Part shown: one piece after another, positions 1-6,194 of the stretch
Layout of the letters: the number at the start of each line of letters is the position of its first letter
Numbering within the stretch: position 1 is the stretch's first letter
NCBI GenBank assembly: GCA_031406385.1
Contig: JANOHI010000074.1
Span: 1-7,065 of the forward strand
DNA from: JANLQX01 sp031406385
GTDB taxonomy: Bacteria > Actinomycetota > Acidimicrobiia > Acidimicrobiales > JANYDT01
Reading direction: 5' to 3'
Length of the DNA stretch: 7,065 nucleotides
Translations under genes and position numbers: made by a program
Notes under the pieces: model-generated
The model's input: the letters and a program-made list of their open reading frames with translations, nothing else
Database searches by the model: none
Told to the model about the DNA's origin: nothing

Positions 1-1
1 G

Positions 2-419
2 GGTTGGAACACCGGGCCGCGGCCGTTCGACCCGCGCCCCGTCTTGGCAACCTCGCGCGACCGAGTGACGCGCGACCCGCGCCAGCAGCTCTGGTTCCGC
101 ACCGTCGGGCAGCTGCCCGATAACCCGCTCCTCCATGCGTGCATCGTCGCCTACGCATCCGACATGAGCGTTCTCGATACCGCGCTGCTCCCCCACGGAA
201 TCTCGTGGGACGACCCGGGATTCATGGGGGGCGAGCCTCGACCATGCGATGTGGTTCCATGGACCGTTCCGTGCCGACGACTGGCTGCTCTACGACCAGG
301 AATCAACGGTGTCGAGCGGAGCCCGCGGCCTTTCGCGCGGGGAGATGTATTCGACCGACGGCAGGCTCGTGGTGTCGGTGGTGCAGGAGGGCCTCATGCG
401 CTTGCGCCCCACACCATGA
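2..419 (+). CDS. tesB: Acyl-CoA thioesterase II (TesB family), C-terminal part, frameshifted as sequenced
   Basis: This is the C-terminal half of a double-hotdog acyl-CoA thioesterase, which hydrolyses acyl-CoA to free fatty acid and CoA in the cytoplasm. The 5' end lies outside the window. The frame open from base 2 reads LWFRTVGQLPD, then YASDMSVLDTALLPHG, whose Asp fits the catalytic Asp of E. coli TesB. At the G run 226-231 the homology moves to the +1 frame and continues with ASLDHAMWFHGPFRADDWLL, then ARGLSRGEMY and SVVQEGLMR, ending at TGA 417-419. The Gln of VQEG matches the third catalytic residue of TesB, and the Ser of ASLDH sits where E. coli has Thr. About 138 residues are visible, against roughly 280-290 for the whole family. 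Removing one G restores one continuous frame. The stop overlaps the start of the next gene (ATGA), suggesting translational coupling. The family call is firm; the frameshift is probably a homopolymer error. Confidence 0.85.
226..231 (+). other. Frameshift site in tesB: run of six G
   Basis: Homology to TesB runs in the frame of base 2 up to FMG and resumes one frame later at ASLDH. With five G instead of six, the text reads FMGASLDHAMW without a break. The extra G creates a long false frame that runs on from tesB into the ABC ATPase gene. Confidence 0.8.
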
Positions 420-1399
420 CCTCGCCTGCGGTGTACGTTCGCGACCTTGTCATCCAGTACCCGGGCGCTCCGAAACCGGCAGTCGACGGCGTCAGCTTCC
501 TGGTCGAGCCGGGCGAGGTGCTCGCCATCCTTGGCCCCAACGGAGCGGGAAAGACGTCGACCGTCGAGTCACTGGAGGGGTATCGGCGGGCCACCAGCGG
601 AACGGTGACCGTGTTGGGTTTCCATCCAATCGACGACGCCAAGGAACTTCGCTCTCGGATCGGGGTGATGCTGCAGCGCAACGGCGTCTATCTGACGATG
701 GGTCCGCGCGAGGTGTTGCGGCTGTTCGCCGACTACTACGGCGACCGGGCCGACGACCCCGACGCGTTGCTGGAACGGGTCGGTCTCGGCCCCGTGGCGT
801 CGACCCCCTGGCGACGCCTGTCGGGCGGCGAACAGCAACGGCTCTCTCTCGCCCTGGCGCTCGTCGGCCGTCCCGAGGTCGCCTTTCTCGACGAACCCAC
901 CGCAGCGATCGACCCGACCGCCCGGCAGACCGTGAGGTCGCTGATCAACGAACTGCGCGACGGCGGCGTTGCCGTGGTGCTGACCACTCACGACCTCGAC
1001 GACGCCGAGGCCTTGGCTGACAACGTCATCATCATGGACCACGGCCGCATTGCCGCTGAGGGAACCCCCGCCGAACTCACGCGTGCCGACGCCGCTGACG
1101 GCATCCGCTTCGCCGCAGCACCGGACATCGACGTCACCGCGTTGGGCGCGGCGCTCGGCGCACCGGTCCACGAGGTGGAGTCCGGCTCCTACGTCGCTTC
1201 GCTCGAGCCTTCGTCGCGTAATGTCGCCATGCTCACGGGCTGGCTCGCCGAGCACGATCTCACGCTCGACGATCTTCAGGCCGCCCGGCGTCCGCTCGAA
1301 GATCTTTTCGTGCGGCTCACGCAGTCAGCAGCCGACACCGAACGCGAACGTTCTGCCCGCTTGGCGAGACGTTCCCGGAACCGAAGGACCAACCCATGA
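416..1399 (+). CDS. ABC-2 type transporter, ATP-binding protein
   Basis: This is a 327-residue ATPase subunit that would power the permease encoded next to it, on the cytoplasmic face of the membrane. All nucleotide-binding motifs are present: Walker A GPNGAGKT at 40-47, Q-loop Gln87, signature LSGGEQ at 135-140, Walker B VAFLDEP at 155-161, and switch His192 in TTHD. The layout resembles the DrrA/CcmA-like exporter ATPases, with a C-terminal extension after about residue 220 that ends in a basic tail. The frame is open far upstream, but ATG 416 is chosen because everything before it is out-of-frame tesB sequence and because MTSPAVYVRDLV begins exactly where ABC domains begin. The start overlaps the tesB stop as ATGA; the nearest purine-rich stretch, AGGAGGG at 385-391, is too far for a normal ribosome site, so coupled translation is likely. 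The substrate cannot be told from the sequence. Confidence 0.93.
   Translation: MTSPAVYVRDLVIQYPGAPKPAVDGVSFLVEPGEVLAILGPNGAGKTSTVESLEGYRRATSGTVTVLGFHPIDDAKELRSRIGVMLQRNGVYLTMGPREVLRLFADYYGDRADDPDALLERVGLGPVASTPWRRLSGGEQQRLSLALALVGRPEVAFLDEPTAAIDPTARQTVRSLINELRDGGVAVVLTTHDLDDAEALADNVIIMDHGRIAAEGTPAELTRADAADGIRFAAAPDIDVTALGAALGAPVHEVESGSYVASLEPSSRNVAMLTGWLAEHDLTLDDLQAARRPLEDLFVRLTQSAADTERERSARLARRSRNRRTNP
1384..1388 (+). promoter_or_regulatory. Ribosome binding site of the ABC-2 permease
   Basis: AAGGA lies seven bases before ATG 1396, inside the end of the ATPase gene. It supports this start and the ATGA overlap. Confidence 0.6.
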
Positions 1400-2166
1400 G
1401 CGACCGCGTTGTCCTCGCCGGAGCGCCCCGTCCCCGACGCCGCAGCCCCCGGGCCGCCCAGACCCGGGCGGAGGTGCTGATGACGCTGCGCCGGGGCGAG
1501 TCGCTCCTGCTCACCCTCGGCATCCCGGTCGGTCTCCTCGTCTTCTTCTCGTTGGTCGACGTGCTCCCGACCACGACCAACAAGCCCGTCACCTTTCTCG
1601 CTCCGGGCATCATCGCCCTTGCCGTGATGTCGGCGGCGATGGTCGGACTCGCCATCGCTACGGCATTCGAGCGCCAGTACGGAGTGCTGAAGCGCATCGG
1701 CACAACGCCCCTCGGCCGTACCAATCTCCTCGTCGCCAAGATCACCGCCATCGTCGCCGTGGAGATCGTGCAGTTCTTGGTCCTTCTTCCGGTGGGGTTC
1801 GCCCTCGGTTGGCGACCCCCGCTCTCCGGAATTGCGCCGGCAGCAGCAGCCGTACTGCTCGGAACGTGCGCGTTCGCCGGACTCGGACTCGCCATGGCCG
1901 GCGCGCTTCGTGCCGAGGTCGTCCTTGCCGCGGCAAACGGCCTCTACCTCCTGCTCCTGCTCGTGAGCGGAATGATGATCCCGCTGACGGAGCTTCCCGG
2001 ACCGCTCCGGGCCGTTGCCCATGGATTACCCAGCAGCGCGCTGGCGGAAGTGCTCCGAGGGGCACTGAGCACCGCCGAACAAGCCTCGGGAGCCGCGTGG
2101 GCGGTGCTCGTCACCTGGGCGGTCCTCGGTCCCGTGATCGCCATCCGTCTGTTCAAGTGGGAGTAG
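1396..2166 (+). CDS. ABC-2 type transporter, permease protein
   Basis: This is a 256-residue integral membrane protein, the likely partner of the ATPase just upstream. A basic cytoplasmic N-terminus (RPRRRSPR) is followed by about six hydrophobic segments near residues 37-57, 66-90, 112-138, 146-170, 173-197 and 232-251. The stretch FERQYGVLKRIGTTPLGR at 91-108 is the typical ABC-2 loop (E-R-x-x-G-x-L-K-R-x-x-x-x-P) between helices two and three. The SGMMIPLTELPGPLR segment at 191-205 is also characteristic of the family. ATG 1396 overlaps the ATPase stop as ATGA, so ATPase and permease are likely made in equal amounts. ABC-2 pairs usually export drugs, lipids, polysaccharides or heme-related compounds; nothing here decides among these. 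The length is normal and no defect is seen. Confidence 0.92.
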   Translation: MSDRVVLAGAPRPRRRSPRAAQTRAEVLMTLRRGESLLLTLGIPVGLLVFFSLVDVLPTTTNKPVTFLAPGIIALAVMSAAMVGLAIATAFERQYGVLKRIGTTPLGRTNLLVAKITAIVAVEIVQFLVLLPVGFALGWRPPLSGIAPAAAAVLLGTCAFAGLGLAMAGALRAEVVLAAANGLYLLLLLVSGMMIPLTELPGPLRAVAHGLPSSALAEVLRGALSTAEQASGAAWAVLVTWAVLGPVIAIRLFKWE

Positions 2167-2180
2167 TAGACGTGCCAACA

Positions 2181-2187
2181 AGAGGAG
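2181..2187 (+). promoter_or_regulatory. Ribosome binding site of the thioredoxin-like lipoprotein
   Basis: AGAGGAG ends eight bases before GTG 2196. It favours this start over the in-frame GTG at 2172, which lies ahead of it, and over ATG 2253, which begins directly at the twin-Arg segment. Confidence 0.7.
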
Positions 2188-2195
2188 TACAAAGC

Positions 2196-3226
2196 GTGCC
2201 TGATCCGAGACCCGTTCCTTCCGTGGCCGGCGATCGTTTCGCCCACGCGACGATGTCTCGCCGAGCCGTACTAGCCATGCCACTTCTTCTGGGTGCAGCG
2301 GGTACGGCCGCCTGTTCTTCCGGTGGAGGCGACTCTGCTCCGGCCGGAGCAAGCGCCGGCAACGGTGGTCCCGACGAGCTGTTCGCCGAAACCGCATCGT
2401 TCGAGATCGTGGTCGGGAAACGTGAACGTGTAATGGTCGGTCTCGGCACCCGTGACGGACGAGTCCTGCACGGAGGGCGGGTCAGATTCACGTTCGCCCC
2501 GGTCACCGACGGGGATCCGAGTACACCAAATGCGTCGTTCACGACGGACGCAGCGTTCCTCCCGGTCCCCCGGTCGGCCACTCCGCCGAAGGTGGCGGCG
2601 CTCGGCGATCCGAGCAACGGCATCGGGGTCTACGAGGCGCTCGACGTCAGGTTCCCGAATCCCGGGTTCTGGACCGTCACGGTCAGGTCGCCCTTCCGGA
2701 AAAGCAGCGGATCGAAACGGCCATCGAGGTTCTGGCGAAGTCAAGGGTGCCAGCCCCGGGCGACGTGGCGCCGAAGACGGACAACCCGACCGCGCCCAGC
2801 GGCGACCTGACCTTGGAGGCGATCGACAGCCGCTCCGGACCTGCTGGTCTCGCAGACCTCGCCGACCCGCTGTTGCACCGGGAATCCGTCGCCACGGTCA
2901 TCGCCGGCGGTCGACCGTGTGTGGTGATCGTCTCGACACCAGCATTTTGCGTATCGAAGTTCTGCGGCCCGCTCACCGACATCGTCAACGACCTTGCCGC
3001 CGAAGCCCAAGCCGCGAAGAGCGACGTGGGATTTGTCCACCTCGAGGTGTGGCGGTCGTTCGAGAAGAACGAAGTGAACCGCTTCGCCGCGGAGTGGATC
3101 CTCCCCAACGGCGCCGAGGGACGCGAGCCGTGGATTTTCCTCGTCGACCGGAGCGGCGTGGTGGTGGCCCGCTGGGACAACCTGGTGGCCGAGAGCAATC
3201 TGCGCAGCGCCATCGCCTCGCTTTAG
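2196..3226 (+). CDS. Exported lipoprotein with thioredoxin-like domain (C-x4-C), frameshifted as sequenced
   Basis: The first half, from GTG 2196, shows a signal peptide with a twin-Arg motif (MSRRAVLAM at 20-28) and a hydrophobic stretch ending at Cys40, a weak lipobox (GTAAC). This suggests Tat export and lipid anchoring outside the membrane. A Ser/Gly/Ala-rich linker leads into a beta-rich region (FEIVVGKRERVMVGL, then GGRVRFTFAPV) ending at GFWTVTV. Near 2685-2703 the frame moves by one base; the second half reads KQRIETAIEVLAKS, then the linker VPAPGDVAPKTDNPT and a thioredoxin-like fold. That fold has a strand CVVIVST, the motif TPAFCVSKFCGP, VGFVHLEVW, and the closing strands EPWIFLVDRSGVVVARW. 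One added base would give about 343 residues. The Cys pair starts the first helix, as in thioredoxin and Sco proteins, but with spacing C-x4-C. A redox or copper-carrier role is inference. It is the last gene of the plus-strand operon. Confidence 0.75.
2685..2703 (+). other. Frameshift zone in the lipoprotein gene
   Basis: Before this point the sensible protein is read in one frame (GFWTVTV) and after it in the -1 frame (KQRIETAIEVLAKSRVPAPG). One inserted base, for example in GGAAAAG at 2698-2704, joins the two. The old frame continues with a basic, low-complexity tail that looks like off-frame GC-rich sequence. Confidence 0.7.
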
Positions 3227-3230
3227 CCTC

Positions 3231-3243
3231 GCCGCAAGGCGGC
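3231..3243. terminator. Possible bidirectional terminator hairpin between convergent operons
   Basis: GCCGC at 3231-3235 pairs with GCGGC at 3239-3243 around an AAG loop. It lies in the 28-base gap between the lipoprotein stop (+) and the peptidase stop (-). The stem is short and has no T run on either strand, so intrinsic termination is only a possibility. Confidence 0.35.
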
Positions 3244-3254
3244 CAGGTTGCGAC

Positions 3255-3851
3255 TCAGCAGTAGCGCTTGAGCGTGGCGAACGGGTTGAGCTTGGCCCGG
3301 CCCTTCTGGATCTCGAAGTGGAGATGGTCGGTGCCCCGGGCGTTGCCGGTGTCACCGACGTAGCCGATGACGTCGCCGGCCTGAACCGCGCCTTCGGCCC
3401 CGTGGGCGGAGAGGTGCATGCCGATATAGGTGAAGCCGTCGCTCGCCCGGAGGTTGAACGTGAGACCGCCGCTGCCGCTCGACGAGCGCTTCACCACGCC
3501 GGAAACGGGGGCAACAACGGGCGTGCCCCGAGCGGCGAGCATGTCGGTGCCCTCGTGACGCCGACCACCGGAGCGGGGCTGGCCCCAATCGTTGGAGAAT
3601 TTGGCGCCGGCTGCCGGACACATCCAAGGGCCGCCTGGCTCTGCGACAGGGCCACCGGCCATGGTCGGAACCACGGTGTCCGAGGGCGCAATCGCCGCTG
3701 CTGCCTCGATCCGACCGGCGCTGAAGTGCGCCCGGAGACCCACCGCAGAAGCCGGCGATGGCGATCCACCCACGACCGCGCCCGCCACACCCAGAGCCGC
3801 GCTTACGCCCCAGAATCGGAGGGTCGCGCGGTGTCGTCTCGTTCCCGACAT
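3255..3851 (-). CDS. M23 family metallopeptidase (LytM/peptidoglycan endopeptidase type)
   Basis: This is a 198-residue secreted protein predicted to cleave peptidoglycan cross-links or stem peptides using zinc. The N-terminus has basic residues (RRHR), a hydrophobic stretch and a likely signal-peptidase site after ASA at residues 34-36. The LytM domain fills residues 76-198. Zinc ligands and catalytic residues are all present: His99 and Asp103 in RRHEGTD, His146 in GMHLSAH, and the HLH motif at 176-178 (DHLHFE). The context NDWGQPRSGGRRH is typical of actinobacterial M23 proteins. Cys78 and the C-terminal Cys198 could form a disulfide outside the cell. There are no LysM, SH3 or coiled-coil domains, so this is a small single-domain enzyme. 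It lies 90 bases downstream of ctaG on the same strand and may have its own promoter; a functional link to the oxidase is not evident. Confidence 0.92.
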   Translation of the reverse strand: MSGTRRHRATLRFWGVSAALGVAGAVVGGSPSPASAVGLRAHFSAGRIEAAAAIAPSDTVVPTMAGGPVAEPGGPWMCPAAGAKFSNDWGQPRSGGRRHEGTDMLAARGTPVVAPVSGVVKRSSSGSGGLTFNLRASDGFTYIGMHLSAHGAEGAVQAGDVIGYVGDTGNARGTDHLHFEIQKGRAKLNPFATLKRYC

Positions 3852-3859
3852 GGAGATCC

Positions 3860-3865
3860 AACCTA
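3860..3865 (-). promoter_or_regulatory. Possible -10 element for a leaderless M23 peptidase transcript
   Basis: On the minus strand TAGGTT fits the actinobacterial TANNNT pattern and lies eight bases before ATG 3851. No clear ribosome site is present, which would suit transcription starting at or beside the start codon. A matching -35 box was not found. Confidence 0.25.
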
Positions 3866-3900
3866 GCCGAATGCCACGCCGGGGAGCGCGAACGCATCGG

Positions 3901-3944
3901 TGACGCCGAATACGACGTGTCGGCCCGGCTTCGAACCGGCGTCA
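3901..3944. repeat. Inverted repeat after ctaG (possible terminator or mRNA-end structure)
   Basis: TGACGCCG at 3901-3908 and CGGCGTCA at 3937-3944 are perfect 8-base inverted copies separated by 28 bases. Within the loop and right arm, CCGG-cttcgaa-CCGG can form a competing small hairpin. The right arm contains the ctaG stop codon. No T run follows on the minus strand, so Rho-independent termination is not clear. Confidence 0.4.
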
Positions 3945-4958
3945 GTCGGTGCTGACCGATCCCGCCTCGCGGTCGAGACGGGCGAACTCCTCTTCCACCT
4001 GACCCCAGGTCAGCACGCTCGGATCGGGCGGGTCATCGTGCCCGCCGACATCCGAACGACTGGCGAGGCCGACGACACGTCCGTCGACCGACATGCCGGC
4101 GATGCTCGCCCGGGAGGAACTGCCGACGACCCTGACGTTGTCATCAGCGCGGCCGGCTTCGGAGTCACGCCACCACATGATGAACAGGACGCCGATGATC
4201 ATCCACAGGTACGATCCGGCCCCGAGCTTCATGATCGCTGCCGCGATCTGCTGATCCTCGATGGCGTCGAGCCCGGGGATCAACCGCTCGGCAGTCTGGT
4301 ACCTGTCGTAGAGCGGCGTCTCGGAGAAGGTGAGGAACGAGGCCGGCACGGTCGGGACGATCGACTGGGCGAACAGATAGACCATGCGGGTCGGCATGCG
4401 AAAGCTCGGCAGATACGGCGACTTGTTGATCACCGGGATCCACATGAGCGTCGCCGTGGTGAAGAGCAGCGCGTGGACGGAGAAGTGGAAGAGCTCGTTG
4501 CGAAGCGAGAGGTTGACGATCTGCGGGAAGTGCGTGACCGCGATCACGGTGTTGAAGATGAGCAGCGCGAACAGCGGGCGCGAAAGCCGGCGAAGCACCG
4601 GCGTCCATGCCCGATCGGCGAGCGCCCAACGCCACAACCACGGTGGGGCCGACATCAGCAGGCAGGCCGGCGCCAGCATGGTGAACACCGTGTGTTGGAT
4701 CATGTGCGCGAGGAACAGGTAGTCCTCGGCGATGTCGTGGATCGGCCAGTAGGAGAAGACGAACACCAGCCCCACACCGAGGGCCGCCCAGCGAACGTTC
4801 CGATACGTGACGACCGTTTCCCCCGGTTCGACCACTCGCGGACCGAGCCGGGTGAACGCCCACCACAAGAACGTGGCGATGGCCAGCGTCACCACGATCA
4901 CATCGGGGTGACCGTGGAACCCGACGGTCGGCCGAGCGGCGGCGAGAAGAGAAGACAT
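3942..4958 (-). CDS. ctaG: Cytochrome c oxidase assembly factor CtaG (caa3 type)
   Basis: This polytopic membrane protein of 338 residues belongs to the Caa3_CtaG family, needed for assembly of the caa3/aa3 oxidase, probably for building the copper centre. About seven hydrophobic segments are seen near residues 17-36, 56-73, 84-105, 127-146, 155-178, 191-212 and 248-264. The family hallmark HMIQHTVFTMLAPACLL is at 85-101, with further conserved His at 143 (THFPQ), 158 and 162 (FHFSVHALLF). WPIHDIAEDY at 71-80 is also typical. After the last helix there is a hydrophilic tail of about 70 residues ending in LTWGQVEEEFARLDRE. The frame is open to TTG 4994, but ATG 4958 gives the usual short N-terminus and has AAGG about ten bases upstream. 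It follows ctaF by 95 bases on the same strand, in the ctaDEFG order known from Bacillus. Confidence 0.92.
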   Translation of the reverse strand: MSSLLAAARPTVGFHGHPDVIVVTLAIATFLWWAFTRLGPRVVEPGETVVTYRNVRWAALGVGLVFVFSYWPIHDIAEDYLFLAHMIQHTVFTMLAPACLLMSAPPWLWRWALADRAWTPVLRRLSRPLFALLIFNTVIAVTHFPQIVNLSLRNELFHFSVHALLFTTATLMWIPVINKSPYLPSFRMPTRMVYLFAQSIVPTVPASFLTFSETPLYDRYQTAERLIPGLDAIEDQQIAAAIMKLGAGSYLWMIIGVLFIMWWRDSEAGRADDNVRVVGSSSRASIAGMSVDGRVVGLASRSDVGGHDDPPDPSVLTWGQVEEEFARLDREAGSVSTD

Positions 4959-5053
4959 CACGCCACAGCCTTGCACCGCCGGCCGCAAAACCAACTATCG
5001 GAGAGCGGCCCCACGAGTGACGGTTGTCGCAGGGAGGTCCGGCGGAGCAGGGC
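4959..5053 (-). other. Intergenic gap between ctaF and ctaG
   Basis: The 95-base gap is longer than the others in this operon. GGCCGC at 4981-4986 and GCGGCC at 5005-5010 could form a 6-base stem with an 18-base loop in the transcript, just ahead of ctaG. No clear promoter was found. Part of the gap would be coding if CtaG started at TTG 4994. Confidence 0.3.
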
Positions 5054-5518
5054 TCAGTGGGCGGAGGGGCCGGCGTCGCCGTGGTCGATGCCCATCACAA
5101 CGCCATCGTTGCCACGGAACACCCACACTGCGAGCAGCACCAGCGCGACACCGAGATACACGATCCACTGGCCCGCACTCCTGAACTGGCCGACGGCATA
5201 GAGCACGGCGGAATAGCAGAATCCGGCGAGCACGGCACCCATGATGAACAGCCGACGCATCAGCGGCGATTCGAACTTCAGATGCATGAAGTAGCCGGCC
5301 ACGATGACGAACTTGATCCCCGCGAGCGCCAGCATCGGGAGAGCAAAGGCAGCCTTTCTGGACTCCAGCGGGGTGTAGGAGAGCCCGACCTCGATGCCGG
5401 TGAGGATCAGCAGGATCACGAAGATCTTCAGGTACTGCTTGTCCCGTGCAGTGAAGGCGGGTCCGATGTACTCGCCCTTTTCGTCGAAGTAGTGGGCGGG
5501 AAGCTGTTCAGCGCTCAT
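5054..5518 (-). CDS. ctaF: Cytochrome c oxidase subunit IV (prokaryotic COX4 family)
   Basis: This is a 154-residue small membrane subunit of the terminal oxidase, which stabilises the complex rather than catalysing. Four hydrophobic segments lie near residues 32-49, 58-80, 88-109 and 116-134. The motif YFMHLKFE at 76-83 is the signature of the prokaryotic COX4 family. The N-terminal tail (DEKGEYIGPAFTARDKQYLKIF) is cytoplasmic in character. The tail after the last helix ends GIDHGDAGPSAH, with two His. The protein is longer than the roughly 110-residue Bacillus subunit because it has a fourth helix and both tails. It begins 20 bases after ctaE on the same strand with a good ribosome site, and its place between ctaE and ctaG fits the assignment. 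The symbol follows the Bacillus convention. Confidence 0.9.
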   Translation of the reverse strand: MSAEQLPAHYFDEKGEYIGPAFTARDKQYLKIFVILLILTGIEVGLSYTPLESRKAAFALPMLALAGIKFVIVAGYFMHLKFESPLMRRLFIMGAVLAGFCYSAVLYAVGQFRSAGQWIVYLGVALVLLAVWVFRGNDGVVMGIDHGDAGPSAH

Positions 5519-5523
5519 GGCGA

Positions 5524-5529
5524 TTCCTC
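5524..5529 (-). promoter_or_regulatory. Ribosome binding site of ctaF
   Basis: GAGGAA on the minus strand ends five bases before ATG 5518. It lies in the 20-base gap after the ctaE stop and fixes the start of subunit IV. Confidence 0.65.
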
Positions 5530-5538
5530 AAGAAGAGA

Positions 5539-6177
5539 TCACGGGATCAGGTAGATCACGGTGAAGATGACGATCCAGACGACGTCGACGAAGTGCCAGT
5601 AGAGACCGACGATCTCCACCGTCTCGGCTTTCGCCTGGGTGATCTTGCCTCGACGGGACAGGTTCACGAGCGAGAGCAGCATCAAGATGCCGAGCGTCAC
5701 GTGGACGCCGTGGAATCCGGTGAGCACGTAGAAGCTGGAACCGAACAGGTTCGTCTTCAGCGTGAGACCCTCACGGACGAAGGCGGTGAACTCGTAGATC
5801 TGGCCGGCGATGAACGACGCGCCGAGCAGTGCCGTGACGGTCAGCCACAGACGAAGACGCTTGTGGTCGTTGCGTTCGATGGACGAGACCGCCAGCACCA
5901 TGGTCAGCGAGCTCATGAGCAGAATGAACGACGAGGCCGAGGTGAAGGGGATGTCGTAGATGTCCTCAGGGAACGGCCCGTTGATGCTCCGTCCCTTGTA
6001 GACGAGGTACGTGGCGATCAAGGCACCGAAGAGCAGGCACTCCGATCCGAGGAAGGCCCACATGGCGACCTTCTCGTTGGAGAGGCCCGTGGCCGTGGCG
6101 TGATGGCCGTGATCGGCGCCATGCCCATGAGCCTCGGGAACGTGCGTGTGATCAGGGTCGACGGTGACAGCAGTCAT
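5539..6177 (-). CDS. ctaE: Cytochrome c oxidase subunit III
   Basis: This is a 212-residue subunit of the aa3-type oxidase that binds the catalytic subunit I and helps sustain proton uptake. It is the short bacterial form with five helices, near residues 38-60, 78-100, 109-130, 147-172 and 190-211. Family marks are WAFLGSECLLFGALIATY at 40-57 with conserved Glu46, FYVLTGFHGVHVTLG at 149-163, and the C-terminal YWHFVDVVW at 193-201. The first 26 residues contain seven His (HTH, HGHG, HGHH), an unusual extension that could bind metal. ATG 6177 lies 17 bases after the ctaD stop; no strong ribosome site is visible there, so translation may depend on coupling to ctaD. Identification is certain. 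Confidence 0.96.
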   Translation of the reverse strand: MTAVTVDPDHTHVPEAHGHGADHGHHATATGLSNEKVAMWAFLGSECLLFGALIATYLVYKGRSINGPFPEDIYDIPFTSASSFILLMSSLTMVLAVSSIERNDHKRLRLWLTVTALLGASFIAGQIYEFTAFVREGLTLKTNLFGSSFYVLTGFHGVHVTLGILMLLSLVNLSRRGKITQAKAETVEIVGLYWHFVDVVWIVIFTVIYLIP

Positions 6178-6194
6178 GTTGGTGGAGCCGGCTC

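Noticed and set aside
139..1020. 293-residue Arg-rich open frame in another plus-strand frame across tesB and the ATPase
   Set aside because: Overlaps real coding sequence and lacks any domain. Only the frame used by the ABC motifs and the two TesB frames make sense.
1050..2195. Long open frame leading into the lipoprotein from inside the ATPase and permease genes
   Set aside because: This part is off-frame reading of two firm ABC genes and is Arg/Pro/Ser-rich; the lipoprotein has its own ribosome site and GTG start at 2196.
2696..2706. Programmed -1 ribosomal frameshift in the lipoprotein gene
   Set aside because: The codons here (CGG AAA AGC) do not form a slippery heptamer of the X XXY YYZ type in the starting frame, and no downstream structure was evident; an indel is simpler.
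3922..3944. tRNA T-arm-like sequence (GGTTCGAAGCC on the minus strand)
   Set aside because: Only a 4-base stem and loop match. The upstream part would lie within the ctaG coding end, and no acceptor, D or anticodon arms could be found.
3900..5201. 433-residue open frame on the plus strand opposite ctaG and ctaF
   Set aside because: It is the shadow of two clear membrane protein genes; its translation is rich in Arg, Asp, Glu and His with no domain, and it crosses two real genes on the other strand.
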